64,000 nt of DNA from Nitrospira sp. (GCA_022226935.1 CP092081.1:2592846-2656845), one strand, 5' to 3'. Shown: positions 18,410-28,361, counted from the first letter of the stretch. Notes: generated by a model not told the origin, from the sequence alone. Program-made: numbers and translations.

Positions 18410-20767
18410 TTATTTTCTCGCGATTTTCTCTTCAGCAAACGTCCGTTCGATCATGAAGCGCAGATCGCTGGCGACCGTGGCCGCGTCGATACCGGGGCTG
18501 ATCTCGATCCAGTAATGGAGGACGAATACTAACGCCTGCTCGCTGAAATCTTCAAACAGCACATAGGGCTCCGGCTCCTTGAGAATTTGCCCATGTTCAC
18601 CGGCCAGGTCACGCAGCTTCTCTTTCACGCGCCGCGCATCCGACCCGGTCGCCACGGCAATTCGCAGCGAATACCGTTTACGAAAGCTGGAATAGGTCCA
18701 GTTCGTCAAATTTTTCTCGAGCAGATTGCTGTTGGGAATCAAGGTCTCCACGCCGTTGATATCCCGGATCGTCGACGAGCGCAGGCCGATGGTCGTCACC
18801 ATTCCCCTGATTCCGTCCACCTCGATCACATCGCCGACGCGCAGAGGCCGTTCCAGGAGCAACAGCAGTCCGCTGATGACGTTCTTCAGCAAATTTTGGG
18901 TACCGAATCCTACCCCGATGGCTAGAGCACCTCCGAGAAACGCAAAGGCGGTGATCGGAATTTTCACCGACATCAAAGTCACGATCACGAGCAGGAGGAA
19001 AAAACAGGCCAGGGCCCATTGACGGATGATGTTGGCGACATTCGGATCGAGTTGCAACCGGGCGATGGCCTGTCGCTCGGCAAACCGAGCCATGATCCCC
19101 GCCACCCAATACCCGACGATCAAAATCGCCAGCGCGGTGACGACCTTCCCCACCGTGACGCTCCGTCGGCCGGTGATGGTCTTGCCATCCACTTCAATGG
19201 TGTCTTCGGCGGCAAACAACTCCACATGCCAGGCATTCCCCAGCATCGCCAACGACGCTCGCCCCCATTCCTTCATACGCGCGAACACCGACCTGGCCTG
19301 CTCGCGCTGGGCGAATTCCGCCTGCTTGTTGTCGATCAGGCCAAGCAAAGAATCCGTCCGTTGGAGCGCGCGCCGGTACAGATCTTCCCGGTGGCGAGAG
19401 AGGCGCAGTCTGTCCGTGAGAGATTGCGCCCTGGCCGGCGACGGAGCCTCCGCGAGCCGGTCCTCCACATCGCTGATCTGATTGCCCGCCATGCTCAGCT
19501 GCTGGAGCCCATACTCCTTCCATCCTCGAATCTGTTTGGCGGCCGCAGCGATTTTTGCATTCGCCTCTCGTTCCTCGACGACGGAGAGGGTTTCCTGGGC
19601 GGTGGCAAAACGGACATCCCAAATATAGCGCTCCTGTTCAAGACCCGTCAGCATCTCCCGCAGCAACTCTACGTGCAAATTGGCATTATCGAATTGCAGG
19701 CGCTTCAGTTCGATCGACTCGGTGAGCTGCGTCAGGCGTTCCGCTTTCGGTCGGGCGACGGCGCTCTTGGACAGAGAGTCTTTTGCATCCGCCGCCGCGA
19801 GTGCCGCCTCTCCGGCCGCGACCGCCTGGCGTTGCGTCGATTGCTCGACGACCGCCCGTTCCATTTCCTCCGTCAGCGACTGCTGCTCGGCTTTCATCCG
19901 TTTTTTGATTTTGTCGTAGTCCTGTTGCGAGAAGGCAGGATCCTGTTCGGCAACGTTGAGCTGACGGGTGATCAACGCCATGCGGTGACGCGCTTCCGCC
20001 ACCTCCTCCTGGATCTGCTGCTTCTCCGCTTCCAACATGCCGGCTCGCGCGCCTTCCACTCGCTCACGCACACGGGCGAGATCGCGGTCTGCTGTGAGGG
20101 TTTCCCGTTTCGCAGGATCCTGAACCTCTTCGAGCCGCTCCGACAATTGCCTGGCTTTCTCCTGCGAGGCTTTGAGACTGCGCTGCGTGCTCTCAGTCAA
20201 GCCTTCGGTCATGTTGAGTCTGGTTTGGGCGCCTTGTGACGTGAGCGTCATGGATCGAGCGGCATCGCGCAGCTCATCAATTTTCAGCACCGAGTAGGGC
20301 GCCGCCGTGGGAAACCCATCCCATTCCTTTTCCTGGCGTTCCGCTTCCCGCACCCGTTGCCGCATCTGCTCAAGATTGCGCAACGCATCGAGATGTTGCT
20401 CGTAGATTTGCACCAACTGCTGCATCAGGGAACGCCGCTCTGCCATACGCCCGTCAACCTTGCCCCCCGCCGCCCCTTTGCGCGCGGCCGGTGGCTGGGT
20501 GATCTCGTTCAGCTCCTTTTCTGCCGCCGCACGTTTTTGCTGGAGATCCGCGGCCGCTGCGTCTGGTGCCGGCGCACCGGCCGCCGGCTGGTCGAGCTTC
20601 ACCCCGACTGTTTCCAACGTGGAGCGAACCGCTTTATCAGTCGATGAAGATGGAGCCTGAGCCGACGCGGCAGACAGCTGCGCCAAGCAGAATAGCAACC
20701 AGAAGGTAAGCGTGAGGGGCATCTGCACGAACGTGAACCTCCGCGATCGTGAGCGAGTCTCCTTCAT
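18410..20767 (-). CDS. MscS-family mechanosensitive channel with long periplasmic coiled coil
   Basis: 785 residues. A signal peptide (about 1-37, ending AASAQA) is followed by a long Glu/Arg/Gln-rich, coiled-coil-prone periplasmic region (about 60-480), several transmembrane helices (about 520-640) and the MscS pore helix and beta domain. The pore segment reads GGALAIGVGFGTQNLLKN, followed by LERPLRVGDVIEVDGIRG. This is the MscK/MscM-like architecture: a channel that opens under membrane tension to release solutes on osmotic downshock. First gene of a probable operon with yaeQ, SUI1 and alkD-like genes. Confidence 0.9.
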   Translation of the reverse strand: MKETRSRSRRFTFVQMPLTLTFWLLFCLAQLSAASAQAPSSSTDKAVRSTLETVGVKLDQPAAGAPAPDAAAADLQQKRAAAEKELNEITQPPAARKGAAGGKVDGRMAERRSLMQQLVQIYEQHLDALRNLEQMRQRVREAERQEKEWDGFPTAAPYSVLKIDELRDAARSMTLTSQGAQTRLNMTEGLTESTQRSLKASQEKARQLSERLEEVQDPAKRETLTADRDLARVRERVEGARAGMLEAEKQQIQEEVAEARHRMALITRQLNVAEQDPAFSQQDYDKIKKRMKAEQQSLTEEMERAVVEQSTQRQAVAAGEAALAAADAKDSLSKSAVARPKAERLTQLTESIELKRLQFDNANLHVELLREMLTGLEQERYIWDVRFATAQETLSVVEEREANAKIAAAAKQIRGWKEYGLQQLSMAGNQISDVEDRLAEAPSPARAQSLTDRLRLSRHREDLYRRALQRTDSLLGLIDNKQAEFAQREQARSVFARMKEWGRASLAMLGNAWHVELFAAEDTIEVDGKTITGRRSVTVGKVVTALAILIVGYWVAGIMARFAERQAIARLQLDPNVANIIRQWALACFFLLLVIVTLMSVKIPITAFAFLGGALAIGVGFGTQNLLKNVISGLLLLLERPLRVGDVIEVDGIRGMVTTIGLRSSTIRDINGVETLIPNSNLLEKNLTNWTYSSFRKRYSLRIAVATGSDARRVKEKLRDLAGEHGQILKEPEPYVLFEDFSEQALVFVLHYWIEISPGIDAATVASDLRFMIERTFAEEKIARK

Positions 20768-20916
20768 ATCTACAGAGGTGGGCGGGATTGATCAAGTCGC
20801 GGGAAATTGACAAGGACGAAGCGCGTCGAGCGTAGCAGAGCCCTGTGGGACAAATCGTGTGTCGTTCGGATTGTGTGGCATCGACGAAGAACGAGTTTCG
20901 TACGAAAGCTGCGCCA

Positions 20917-21147
20917 TCACTCCAGTTCCGCAATATACATTCCCTCAACCCGCTCGCGGGCCCACTGGGTCTTGCGGAGAAACGTGAGGCTCGATTTGAC
21001 GCTCGGGTTATTCAAGAAGCAGCGCACCGGCAGGCGACGGTGAAGTTCAGCCCACCCGTGCCGCTCGACGAGCGTGGTGACAATTTTCTCCAGCGTAATG
21101 CCGTGCAACGGATCGCGGGGATGGGATATGGGCGGTAGGTGAGTCAT
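20917..21147 (-). CDS. VF530 family DNA-binding protein
   Basis: 76 residues covering the whole VF530 (DUF2132) domain: [21 protein letters not shown] (split: [11 protein letters not shown] then VERHGW), [19 protein letters not shown] and [13 protein letters not shown]530 members are small helical proteins reported to bind DNA; their role is unknown. It stands alone between the mscS promoter region and the toxin-antitoxin pair. Confidence 0.85.
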   Translation of the reverse strand: MTHLPPISHPRDPLHGITLEKIVTTLVERHGWAELHRRLPVRCFLNNPSVKSSLTFLRKTQWARERVEGMYIAELE

Positions 21148-21208
21148 GTAGCTAGCAGGTCGCCGGAGAAACTACTCTCGACGGAAACGCCATCAATGTC
21201 AGTTCGCC

Positions 21209-21525
21209 TCAACCGCTAATGTCCCACGGCTCACATCGGACAAGGGCAAGCAGATCTCGGGAACTGTGCACGACTCGAAGAATAACGACCGTGTCATCGG
21301 TCAGCAAGTAGACAACGCGATACCCTCTAAAGATTAATTCTCGTAGATCGGGACGATTAAACTCTGGAACCATTCGACCAAGGGATGGAGTCTTGATCAA
21401 CGTGTCGGCAGATTCAACAATGCGATCCACAAGGTGATCGCATGGAGGACGGAATCGCGGGCAATGAACTCTTCGATACCCTGAAGATCGTTTCCGGCAG
21501 TCAGCGACCAACGGACTTGCGTCAT
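21209..21525 (-). pseudogene. ParE/RelE-type toxin gene with one-base frameshift
   Basis: Read from the ATG at 21525 the product starts MTQVRWSLTAGNDLQGIEEF and continues to HAITL, the usual start of a ParE-like toxin. It then loses frame near 21428-21434. In the next frame the toxin resumes as VDRIVESADTL, LGRMVPEF, LRELIFRGYRVVYLL and VVHSSRDL to the stop at 21209. One added G (TTG to TTGG before TGGATC) would restore a continuous toxin of about 105 residues. So it is either a recent mutation or a consensus error. Its ATG overlaps the antitoxin stop (ATGA). Confidence 0.8.
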
Positions 21526-21698
21526 TGGGCCATTCTTTCTTTCAGTTCTTGATGAGACAGGACTCGACCCTCCGCAACGTCCTGGAGGCCTTTCTCAACC
21601 TGCTGTTTAAAGAAAAGCTCTTCCATGATTCCACTGGTGGCGACATCATTCGGCAGTTGCTTGATCATTTCTATCGCTTCAGCTTTTGCTTTCGCCAT
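21522..21698 (-). CDS. Antitoxin partner of the ParE/RelE-type toxin
   Basis: 58 residues, intact, with a strong GGAGG 7 bases before the ATG at 21698. It begins MAKAKAEAIEMIKQLPNDV and ends LSHQELKERMAQ. It is a short helical antitoxin of the sort that pairs with ParE/RelE toxins: gene order antitoxin then toxin and a four-base stop/start overlap are typical. No DNA-binding motif is obvious at this length. Confidence 0.75.
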   Translation of the reverse strand: MAKAKAEAIEMIKQLPNDVATSGIMEELFFKQQVEKGLQDVAEGRVLSHQELKERMAQ

Positions 21699-21792
21699 AA
21701 GAATTCCTCCCCGATAATCCCGCCGCTCAGGCTATGCCCGGATACGACAAAAATCAAGCCTGGCCTCGCCACAATGTCCATCCGGAGGTTCA

Positions 21793-22017
21793 TCAAGTGT
21801 CCAGACATTCTTCTGTCTCGGCCTCAAAATGACATTGGGCCATTTTCAGACTACTATTAAATTCCAGGCCCAATTCAGGCTCTCTGGCTTCCAGATGCAT
21901 CAGATCCGTCAACACATCGATCAACGTACCGCCTGGATCATTAGGGTCACCAAATTGCACAGCATACATTTTGAGAACTTCCCTGGCGCGCTCTGCTCTT
22001 TCCTCGTTGGTTGGCAT
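21793..22017 (-). CDS. Small conserved accessory protein, 74 aa
   Basis: A soluble acidic protein of 74 residues starting MPTNEERAERAREVLKMYA, with GDPNDPGGTLIDVLTDLMHLE in the middle and a C-terminal helix. GGAGGATAT precedes the ATG at 22017. I recall similar short proteins in mobile or plasmid-like contexts, without known function. It lies just downstream of the HNH endonuclease and its ATG is upstream of that gene's stop (38 bases nearer the end), so the two are close but not overlapping in this start choice. Confidence 0.6.
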   Translation of the reverse strand: MPTNEERAERAREVLKMYAVQFGDPNDPGGTLIDVLTDLMHLEAREPELGLEFNSSLKMAQCHFEAETEECLDT

Positions 22018-22054
22018 ATATCCTCCATTGTGATTCGCATGAATGAATCTAAGA

Positions 22055-22855
22055 TTATTCACGAAATAGGTTCGAGCGATGGAAGGCCAAGAATTCCCTC
22101 TCTGGCCAGAACTTGTCCGGCATACGAATTTGGGCTCTTGAGAACTCGACAAAACTTACCTCAAGAACCTTGTTGGGAAGGTATGCCATCAACGCAGAAG
22201 ACAACTGTATCTGATAGGTATCTTCGATGGCCCAAAGTCCGCTATCAAACGCGTCATGATGGAGAGAACACAGACACAAACCATTTCTTGGATTGGCGCG
22301 AAGATCCTCTCTATCGGCCCAAGGAACAATGTGTGCGGCCGTGAGCAACTGAGGAACCGGATTGGAACAGACACAACAACTGCTTCCATAGGAGGCCAGG
22401 ACAGCTTCTCTAAAAAATCTCTGGTGCAGCCTAACTTTGACCTCGCGGACTGTTTCGCTTGGCCCGCTGTGGATGTCCTCAAACTTCACAGAATAACCGT
22501 CGGTATGCGGACCAGCCACATCTCGTTCCGGTGGCATTGTCAACGAACTGCCTCGAAAGCGACTTCCAGCTAGCTCACTTTCAATCGAGAGCTTTGCCCA
22601 GTCCTGATTGAATTCATCCCAAAGAGCACGGTCCGCTCTACTTGCACCAGAAAGCCCTTTCACCCCTTTGGCGTGCAACGCAGGGTCGAATGAACCGAAA
22701 TTACCCAGCTTCATCGCCACCGAAGCTGCTGATCTTCCTATTTGGTTAGCAATTTCGATTACTAATGGGTTGTTCGCTTTGGTCTTTGAAAAAGGAATTT
22801 TGCAATATAGATTAAAAACAACAAGTAGCTGATCGCGTGTCCAAGCTTCATTCAT
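22055..22855 (-). CDS. HNH restriction-type endonuclease
   Basis: 266 residues. The N-terminal 90 residues form a helical domain (WTRDQLLVVFNLYCKIPF, then GRSAASVAMKLGNF) that often precedes HNH nucleases. The C-terminal HNH has a zinc knuckle CCVCSNPVPQ, the catalytic AAHIVPW and NPRNGLCLCSLHHDAFD. Such proteins are orphan or Type II restriction endonucleases; no methyltransferase is next to it here. The gene is visibly more AT-rich than its neighbours, which suggests recent transfer. The start at 22855 matches the family N-terminus; the frame opens further upstream to 22930. Confidence 0.85.
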   Translation of the reverse strand: MNEAWTRDQLLVVFNLYCKIPFSKTKANNPLVIEIANQIGRSAASVAMKLGNFGSFDPALHAKGVKGLSGASRADRALWDEFNQDWAKLSIESELAGSRFRGSSLTMPPERDVAGPHTDGYSVKFEDIHSGPSETVREVKVRLHQRFFREAVLASYGSSCCVCSNPVPQLLTAAHIVPWADREDLRANPRNGLCLCSLHHDAFDSGLWAIEDTYQIQLSSALMAYLPNKVLEVSFVEFSRAQIRMPDKFWPEREFLAFHRSNLFRE

Positions 22856-23325
22856 GTGCTGAGTCTGTAAAGCAATCCCGGGTTCGGCCAAATAATAAAC
22901 ATGTAGGTACCTGATGTACACAACTCCCACTCAATATAGAGCTTCGCATCTAGTCTGAAGCGATAGGTTTCACGTCAATTCAACTCGTCATCTCCTTCCA
23001 GTAATGCACACGAGGTGGTAGGGTGGCCTCCACTGCGCGCGTTCAACAAGGGCCTTCCAGATTGCGCGAGCATAGAGACCACACGACTGCCTCGCTGCTC
23101 CTTTTCCGAGCCAGCATTGCGCACCGTGGAGAAAACGGCCTAAGCAAGAGTTACGTACCGTCATAGTCCAAGATGCCTGCACCAAAGGGAGCCAAGATCA
23201 GATAGTGGAACAAAGCCGCATCTGAGGCTGGTATAGTGGCCATAACATCGACCTAATCAGATCGACCATGTGCGCACGTTCCTCATCCATGCAGCAAATT
23301 GTGCCACTCACCAAGGAGGCTCTTC
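22856..23325. other. Intergenic region, 470 bases
   Basis: No convincing gene. It contains the upstream region of the HNH gene, a diverged copy of the dispersed repeat (about 23034-23135) and the promoter region of the small secreted protein at 23326. Confidence 0.5.
23034..23135. repeat. Dispersed repeat family 1, diverged copy
   Basis: Begins TGCGCGCGTTCAACAAGGGC and continues to GCATTGCGCACCGTGGAGA. The start and the end match the copies at 25970-26076 and 50766-50873; the middle is diverged. It sits between genes on both sides. Confidence 0.5.
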
Positions 23326-23631
23326 ATGCAAAAGTCATTGATCGTCGCCATTGCAGTCGCCGTCGGTCTCGGAGCAAGCTCCTTTGCGGCGCTGCTGCCA
23401 TCAGCCCATGCCGATGGCCTTGTCACCGAAGGCAAAGAAGCGATGAAGAGCACGGGCAAGTCATTGACGGAAGCCACCGGCAAACTCAAAACCGATGCGA
23501 CTCAAACGAAAGAAGACGCAAAAAAGCTGGATATCGATAAGACCAAGCAAGGCGTCGGTCAGGTAAAGGGAGACGTCAAGGACATCAAGGAGGGCGCCAA
23601 GGGCACGCTGGCCAATCCGCTTGGAAAGTAG
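23326..23631 (+). CDS. Small exported lysine-rich protein
   Basis: 101 residues from the ATG at 23326, which has AAGGAGG 7 bases upstream. A cleavable signal peptide of about 29 residues (ending PSAHA) precedes a highly charged, Lys/Asp/Thr-rich, repeat-like region (TEATGKLKTDATQTKEDAKK) with no cysteine. This low-complexity, probably disordered helical protein resembles LEA- or CsbD-like stress proteins in composition only. A similar protein is at 55658-55936. Confidence 0.7.
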   Translation: MQKSLIVAIAVAVGLGASSFAALLPSAHADGLVTEGKEAMKSTGKSLTEATGKLKTDATQTKEDAKKLDIDKTKQGVGQVKGDVKDIKEGAKGTLANPLGK

Positions 23632-23654
23632 GTCGACACGCTGGTCGATACAGC

Positions 23655-23683
23655 GGGTCCCGCGAAAAAATTCCGCGGGACCC
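23655..23683. terminator. GC-rich hairpin between convergent genes
   Basis: GGGTCCCGCG and CGCGGGACCC form a perfect 10-bp stem around a 9-base A/T-rich loop. It lies 24 bases after the stop of the small secreted protein and 15 bases from the stop of the patatin-like gene on the other strand, so it could stop transcription from both sides. There is no clear T tract. Confidence 0.5.
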
Positions 23684-23697
23684 CTGTGATTCCGTCC

Positions 23698-25569
23698 CTA
23701 TAACGGCGGGCGGACCCGCAGTTCCGGCTTAGGAATGGGTTTGAATGGAATTGTCTGCGCAGGGGTCGCCAAATAGACGGCTAGATCCCGCAGCGCCTTG
23801 ACAAAATTTTGTAGTTCTTGGCACTGCTCCTTGGTCATCGGTTCCTCATACCCCGGCGGCCTCTTGCCGTTCATCATACTATTCAGGAGTGTGGAGAAAT
23901 CGGTCGCATGCCCACAGGTTGAACTGAGTGCACTCACGAGCCCGGGTGATCGAGCTTCAAGCATCGCCAACAAGACATGCAGCCGCACGAACCTATGCTC
24001 ATCCCAACCTTCCGCCTGCTGACCATCCGGTGAAGGCGCAAATCGCCTCAGAAGCTCTCCGGTGGCTTGGACGCCTCGTTCAGCAATGTTCAGAATCAAC
24101 CCGGCTTCCATGTTGAGGTTCATACCACCTTCCTTCTCATTCAGCCTGACACGCGCGACCCTGTCCCGCACCCCCGGCATACGGGCGAGCGAATTGTCGT
24201 TCCAATTCTGCATCGTACCGACAATGGCACTGATGAACCCGCCCAATTTGCTGACACTCTTTGTCTCTTCCGCGAAACGGTTCCAACGTTCCCCATACCC
24301 TTGATCATACTTCGAAGGCAAAAAGATCGGGTTTCGTCGTTCAACTTCCGGCTCAAGGCTGATGCCCAAGGTCGGCCACATCGGCACTAGGCCGTCGAAG
24401 AGATGCATTGGAAAATTGGAACTAATACCTCCGTCGGAGAACCAGCAGCGCCGAAATTGTCTTTTGTCTGGCGGATCATGATCGATGGCGTGGAGGGGAA
24501 CGGCCGTGAAAAGAAAGGGAAACGATAGGCTCATGCGCGCCGCCAAGAGAACAGGAAAGTTTCTAGGCTCCGGCAACTCTCGCATCCCCTCAGCTGCCTC
24601 AGTGGAAGGATCCTTTCCTTCCCTTCCACCTTCGACGCTGTAGGGCTGAGAATTCTTCATCATCCAAGACACCACATCGGAAGGCAGGTATCGCGTCATT
24701 TCACTTTCCGTGAAGTAGAGGCGTTCACGGTCATGAAACCTGGTCGGCTGAGAATTCTTGGCCGGCAGTGGAAAAATGTAGGGTCTCCCATGGGACAGGT
24801 TCGTAGAGAACATCTGGAGATCGATCGAGCGAGGCTTGGGATCGGCCGGCACTTTTAACCAGGGAGGAGGGAACCCAGGTGCGTCCCACAAGTCACCGAA
24901 GGTGAGCGGCGGGTCGCTGACGTTGCGGCCAGCCGCCTTTTGGATCAGTTCGTGCAACCAAGGCGTGAGCGCTTCGTTCCCTCCGTCTTCCGTCAGACCG
25001 GTGCACAGACCAAGATCATGAGCGACCATCCGTCGTGTGACGTCATCATAGACCCAGAAGCCGACCAACAGCGGCAAGGCAATGATGAACGTCAGGCATG
25101 CCGCGAACCAACCCAACCCTGCCACGCCGACAACAAGAGCGATCACCAGAGCTGCCAGCGTTGCGGGCCAATAGGCCCGTAGGAAACCAATGAGGATCTG
25201 AACGATTCGCGATGAGGTTTTCTCGCTGTTCAATGCTCCGATAAGCACCGAGAAAAGCCGGCGCATGGCGGGCTGGGGCTGGAAAAGGCTGAGCAACTTG
25301 CTTGTGCCCGGCGCCACCGGGCGCTGAAGCTGCATCGGAATCGTTCCAAGCAGATCGAAGCCAGCCCGAGAGCCTTTCCGCCGCTGATATTCCGCTGCGG
25401 CTGTAACCACCGCCGCAATGGCGCCGGCCGAGGTCCCTCCGATACTCTTGAAGCGATACTGGTGAGACAACAGCTCAATAGCCTTTGGATACACCACACC
25501 GCTGGTAATGCCGCCCTTCATTACTAGATCGCAAAAGCGATCCACCGGCGGTTCGTGACTGTCGGTCAT
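23698..25569 (-). CDS. Patatin-like phospholipase domain protein
   Basis: 623 residues. The catalytic dyad of patatins is visible: the nucleophile in SIGGTSAGAIAA (Ser about 47) and the aspartate in FSDGGISSNFP; the oxyanion loop near the start reads VMKGGITSGVVYP. Between them lies a hydrophobic segment (about 130-175) with two probable transmembrane helices, so the protein is likely membrane-attached. Patatins hydrolyse acyl groups from lipids. The ATG at 25569 has GGAGG 8 bases upstream. The C-terminal 200 residues have no recognised motif. Confidence 0.85.
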   Translation of the reverse strand: MTDSHEPPVDRFCDLVMKGGITSGVVYPKAIELLSHQYRFKSIGGTSAGAIAAVVTAAAEYQRRKGSRAGFDLLGTIPMQLQRPVAPGTSKLLSLFQPQPAMRRLFSVLIGALNSEKTSSRIVQILIGFLRAYWPATLAALVIALVVGVAGLGWFAACLTFIIALPLLVGFWVYDDVTRRMVAHDLGLCTGLTEDGGNEALTPWLHELIQKAAGRNVSDPPLTFGDLWDAPGFPPPWLKVPADPKPRSIDLQMFSTNLSHGRPYIFPLPAKNSQPTRFHDRERLYFTESEMTRYLPSDVVSWMMKNSQPYSVEGGREGKDPSTEAAEGMRELPEPRNFPVLLAARMSLSFPFLFTAVPLHAIDHDPPDKRQFRRCWFSDGGISSNFPMHLFDGLVPMWPTLGISLEPEVERRNPIFLPSKYDQGYGERWNRFAEETKSVSKLGGFISAIVGTMQNWNDNSLARMPGVRDRVARVRLNEKEGGMNLNMEAGLILNIAERGVQATGELLRRFAPSPDGQQAEGWDEHRFVRLHVLLAMLEARSPGLVSALSSTCGHATDFSTLLNSMMNGKRPPGYEEPMTKEQCQELQNFVKALRDLAVYLATPAQTIPFKPIPKPELRVRPPL

Positions 25570-25737
25570 CGGGAGGTCCTCCATGTTGTTTGGGATCGAC
25601 ATCATCATTGTCTGAGCAAGGCATGTGCCGAAACGTCCAAGACGATGCGCCACTTATCTATTGTGGTGATACAAATACCAGTATTTATTTGATCTCCTTC
25701 CTCATGAGACCGACTTGTATCCAATCCATCACGAGCG

Positions 25738-25753
25738 GTATCAAAAGTGATAC
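25738..25753. promoter_or_regulatory. GTATC-N6-GATAC inverted repeat, operator candidate
   Basis: GTATC and GATAC are separated by six bases (AAAAGT). A further GTATC lies at 25717-25721, 21 bases (two helical turns) upstream. The same GTATC-N6-GATAC unit occurs twice in the palindrome at 48691-48730. The site is about 170 bases upstream of the patatin-like start. A role as operator is inferred from symmetry and spacing. Confidence 0.35.
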
Positions 25754-25969
25754 AGGGGTGTATTCACCAGAGGCCCGTATAGAAGGGATAGTTTGGAAGG
25801 GACCTGCTTGATCTCCTACTGCATGTGCCCTACTCATTCGTCCTACTCTTATAAGGAAGGGGACAGGAGGAATTTCAGTGCGCGCATCGGACGAGCACAT
25901 TCTGATCGTGCGCGTTCTTCGCCCCCATCTTATTCCTCTACCAGGGGCCAGCAGGCGAATGATCCTGAA

Positions 25970-26076
25970 TGCGCGCGTTCAACGAGGGCCTTTAGGCCGC
26001 GCATTACGCGAGGTGCGCGACGCGAGGAATACCGAGCATCATGATTGCGCACGCCGGCGAGACGGTGAGCTGGCAG
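25970..26076. repeat. Dispersed repeat family 1, full copy
   Basis: Starts TGCGCGCGTTCAACGAGGGC and ends near CGCCGGCGAGACGGTGAGCT. It matches the copy at 50766-50873 nearly along its whole length, with the shared blocks CAACGAGGGC, GCCGCGC, CACGACGCGA-like and ACGCCGGCGAGACGGTG. It lies in the gap between the patatin-like gene and prfC. Confidence 0.7.
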
Positions 26077-26227
26077 TGTCTTCCGGGAGTACCAGGCTGT
26101 ACGCCCCCTCCCCCCTTCTTGCCGCCGCCCCACTCCGACTGATAAAAGAAAGCGTTGCAATTCAGCGACGCCAGGCGGCTACACGTCCCCTGCCCCGTCG
26201 ATATCCCCTAACCACGAAGAGCATGTG

Positions 26228-27856
<1,629 letters not shown>

Positions 27857-28185
27857 ACAGAGCCATGCTCACCGAGACAGGCGACCCGCACAGGGTGGGT
27901 TGCGCAGACACATGCGAAAATGTGGTATAAGAAAGAAACCGTCCATGAAAGTCGGTCGGGGCTTCCTGGTTGGGTGAACGCGAGCACGATCACACCTTTT
28001 GTTGCCCTTAGCGCCTCAGGCTAACTCGGCCTGGGTGACTTGCCCGCCTCCCGTCATCAATTGAGACTCTGCCGTTCCCATGCCGATCCAGGAATGGGTA
28101 CGCTGGGACGCGATGCCGACTGCGACCGGCGCAGTCCGGCGATGACACGACCTGTGAACCGACACATGATGCGAGGAGAAGGACC
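27857..28185. other. Leader region of the zinc-ribbon micro-protein
   Basis: No gene seen. An extended -10 like sequence, TGGTATAAG, lies at 27923-27931. If used, it would give a transcript with a leader of about 250 bases before the small gene at 28186. I found no riboswitch family in the leader; several short hairpins can be drawn but none is compelling. Confidence 0.35.
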
Positions 28186-28356
28186 ATGCCCAAGGCAAGA
28201 AGCGCAAAAAACTGTTACTACTGCGAAGCGGAAGACCGGATTAAAATGACCTTTATGCTCTGCGGGCTCTGCCACCGGCACTTCTGCAGCGCCCATGGCG
28301 TGCCCGACCTCGAGCAATGCACCAAGTGCCTGGAAGCCAGCGAAGAAACGGAGTAA
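28186..28356 (+). CDS. Zinc-binding micro-protein, 56 aa
   Basis: A 56-codon gene with GAGGAGAAGG just before its ATG. Eight cysteine/histidine ligand candidates fall in pairs: CYYC at 10-13, CGLCHRHFC at 26-34, His37 and CTKC at 45-48. The arrangement C-x2-C ... C-x2-C-x2-H ... H ... C-x2-C resembles an AN1/B-box or treble-clef finger that binds two zinc ions. Such fingers bind protein, nucleic acid or ubiquitin-like partners in other organisms; here the role is unknown. No partner gene is adjacent. Confidence 0.75.
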   Translation: MPKARSAKNCYYCEAEDRIKMTFMLCGLCHRHFCSAHGVPDLEQCTKCLEASEETE

Positions 28357-28361
28357 TCCTC

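Larger units (their letters stand above)
25570..26227. other. Intergenic region, 658 bases
   Basis: No convincing gene. It holds an AT-rich promoter-like stretch upstream of the patatin gene (AAATACCAGTATTT at 25674, a 6-bp inverted repeat with 2-bp centre), GTATC/GATAC boxes near 25717-25753, a full copy of the dispersed repeat (25970-26076) and the leader of prfC. Confidence 0.5.

Noticed and set aside
19019-20239. 406-residue open frame on the plus strand
   Set aside because: Antisense to the mscS-like gene, whose protein is clearly conserved (coiled coil, MscS pore); the plus frame has no domain and arises from the high GC.
22988-23185. 65-residue minus-strand frame in the 23-kb gap
   Set aside because: Runs through the dispersed repeat; no ribosome binding site or domain.
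27938-28150. Riboswitch in the leader of the micro-protein
   Set aside because: Only weak hairpins; none of the conserved cores I know could be matched.
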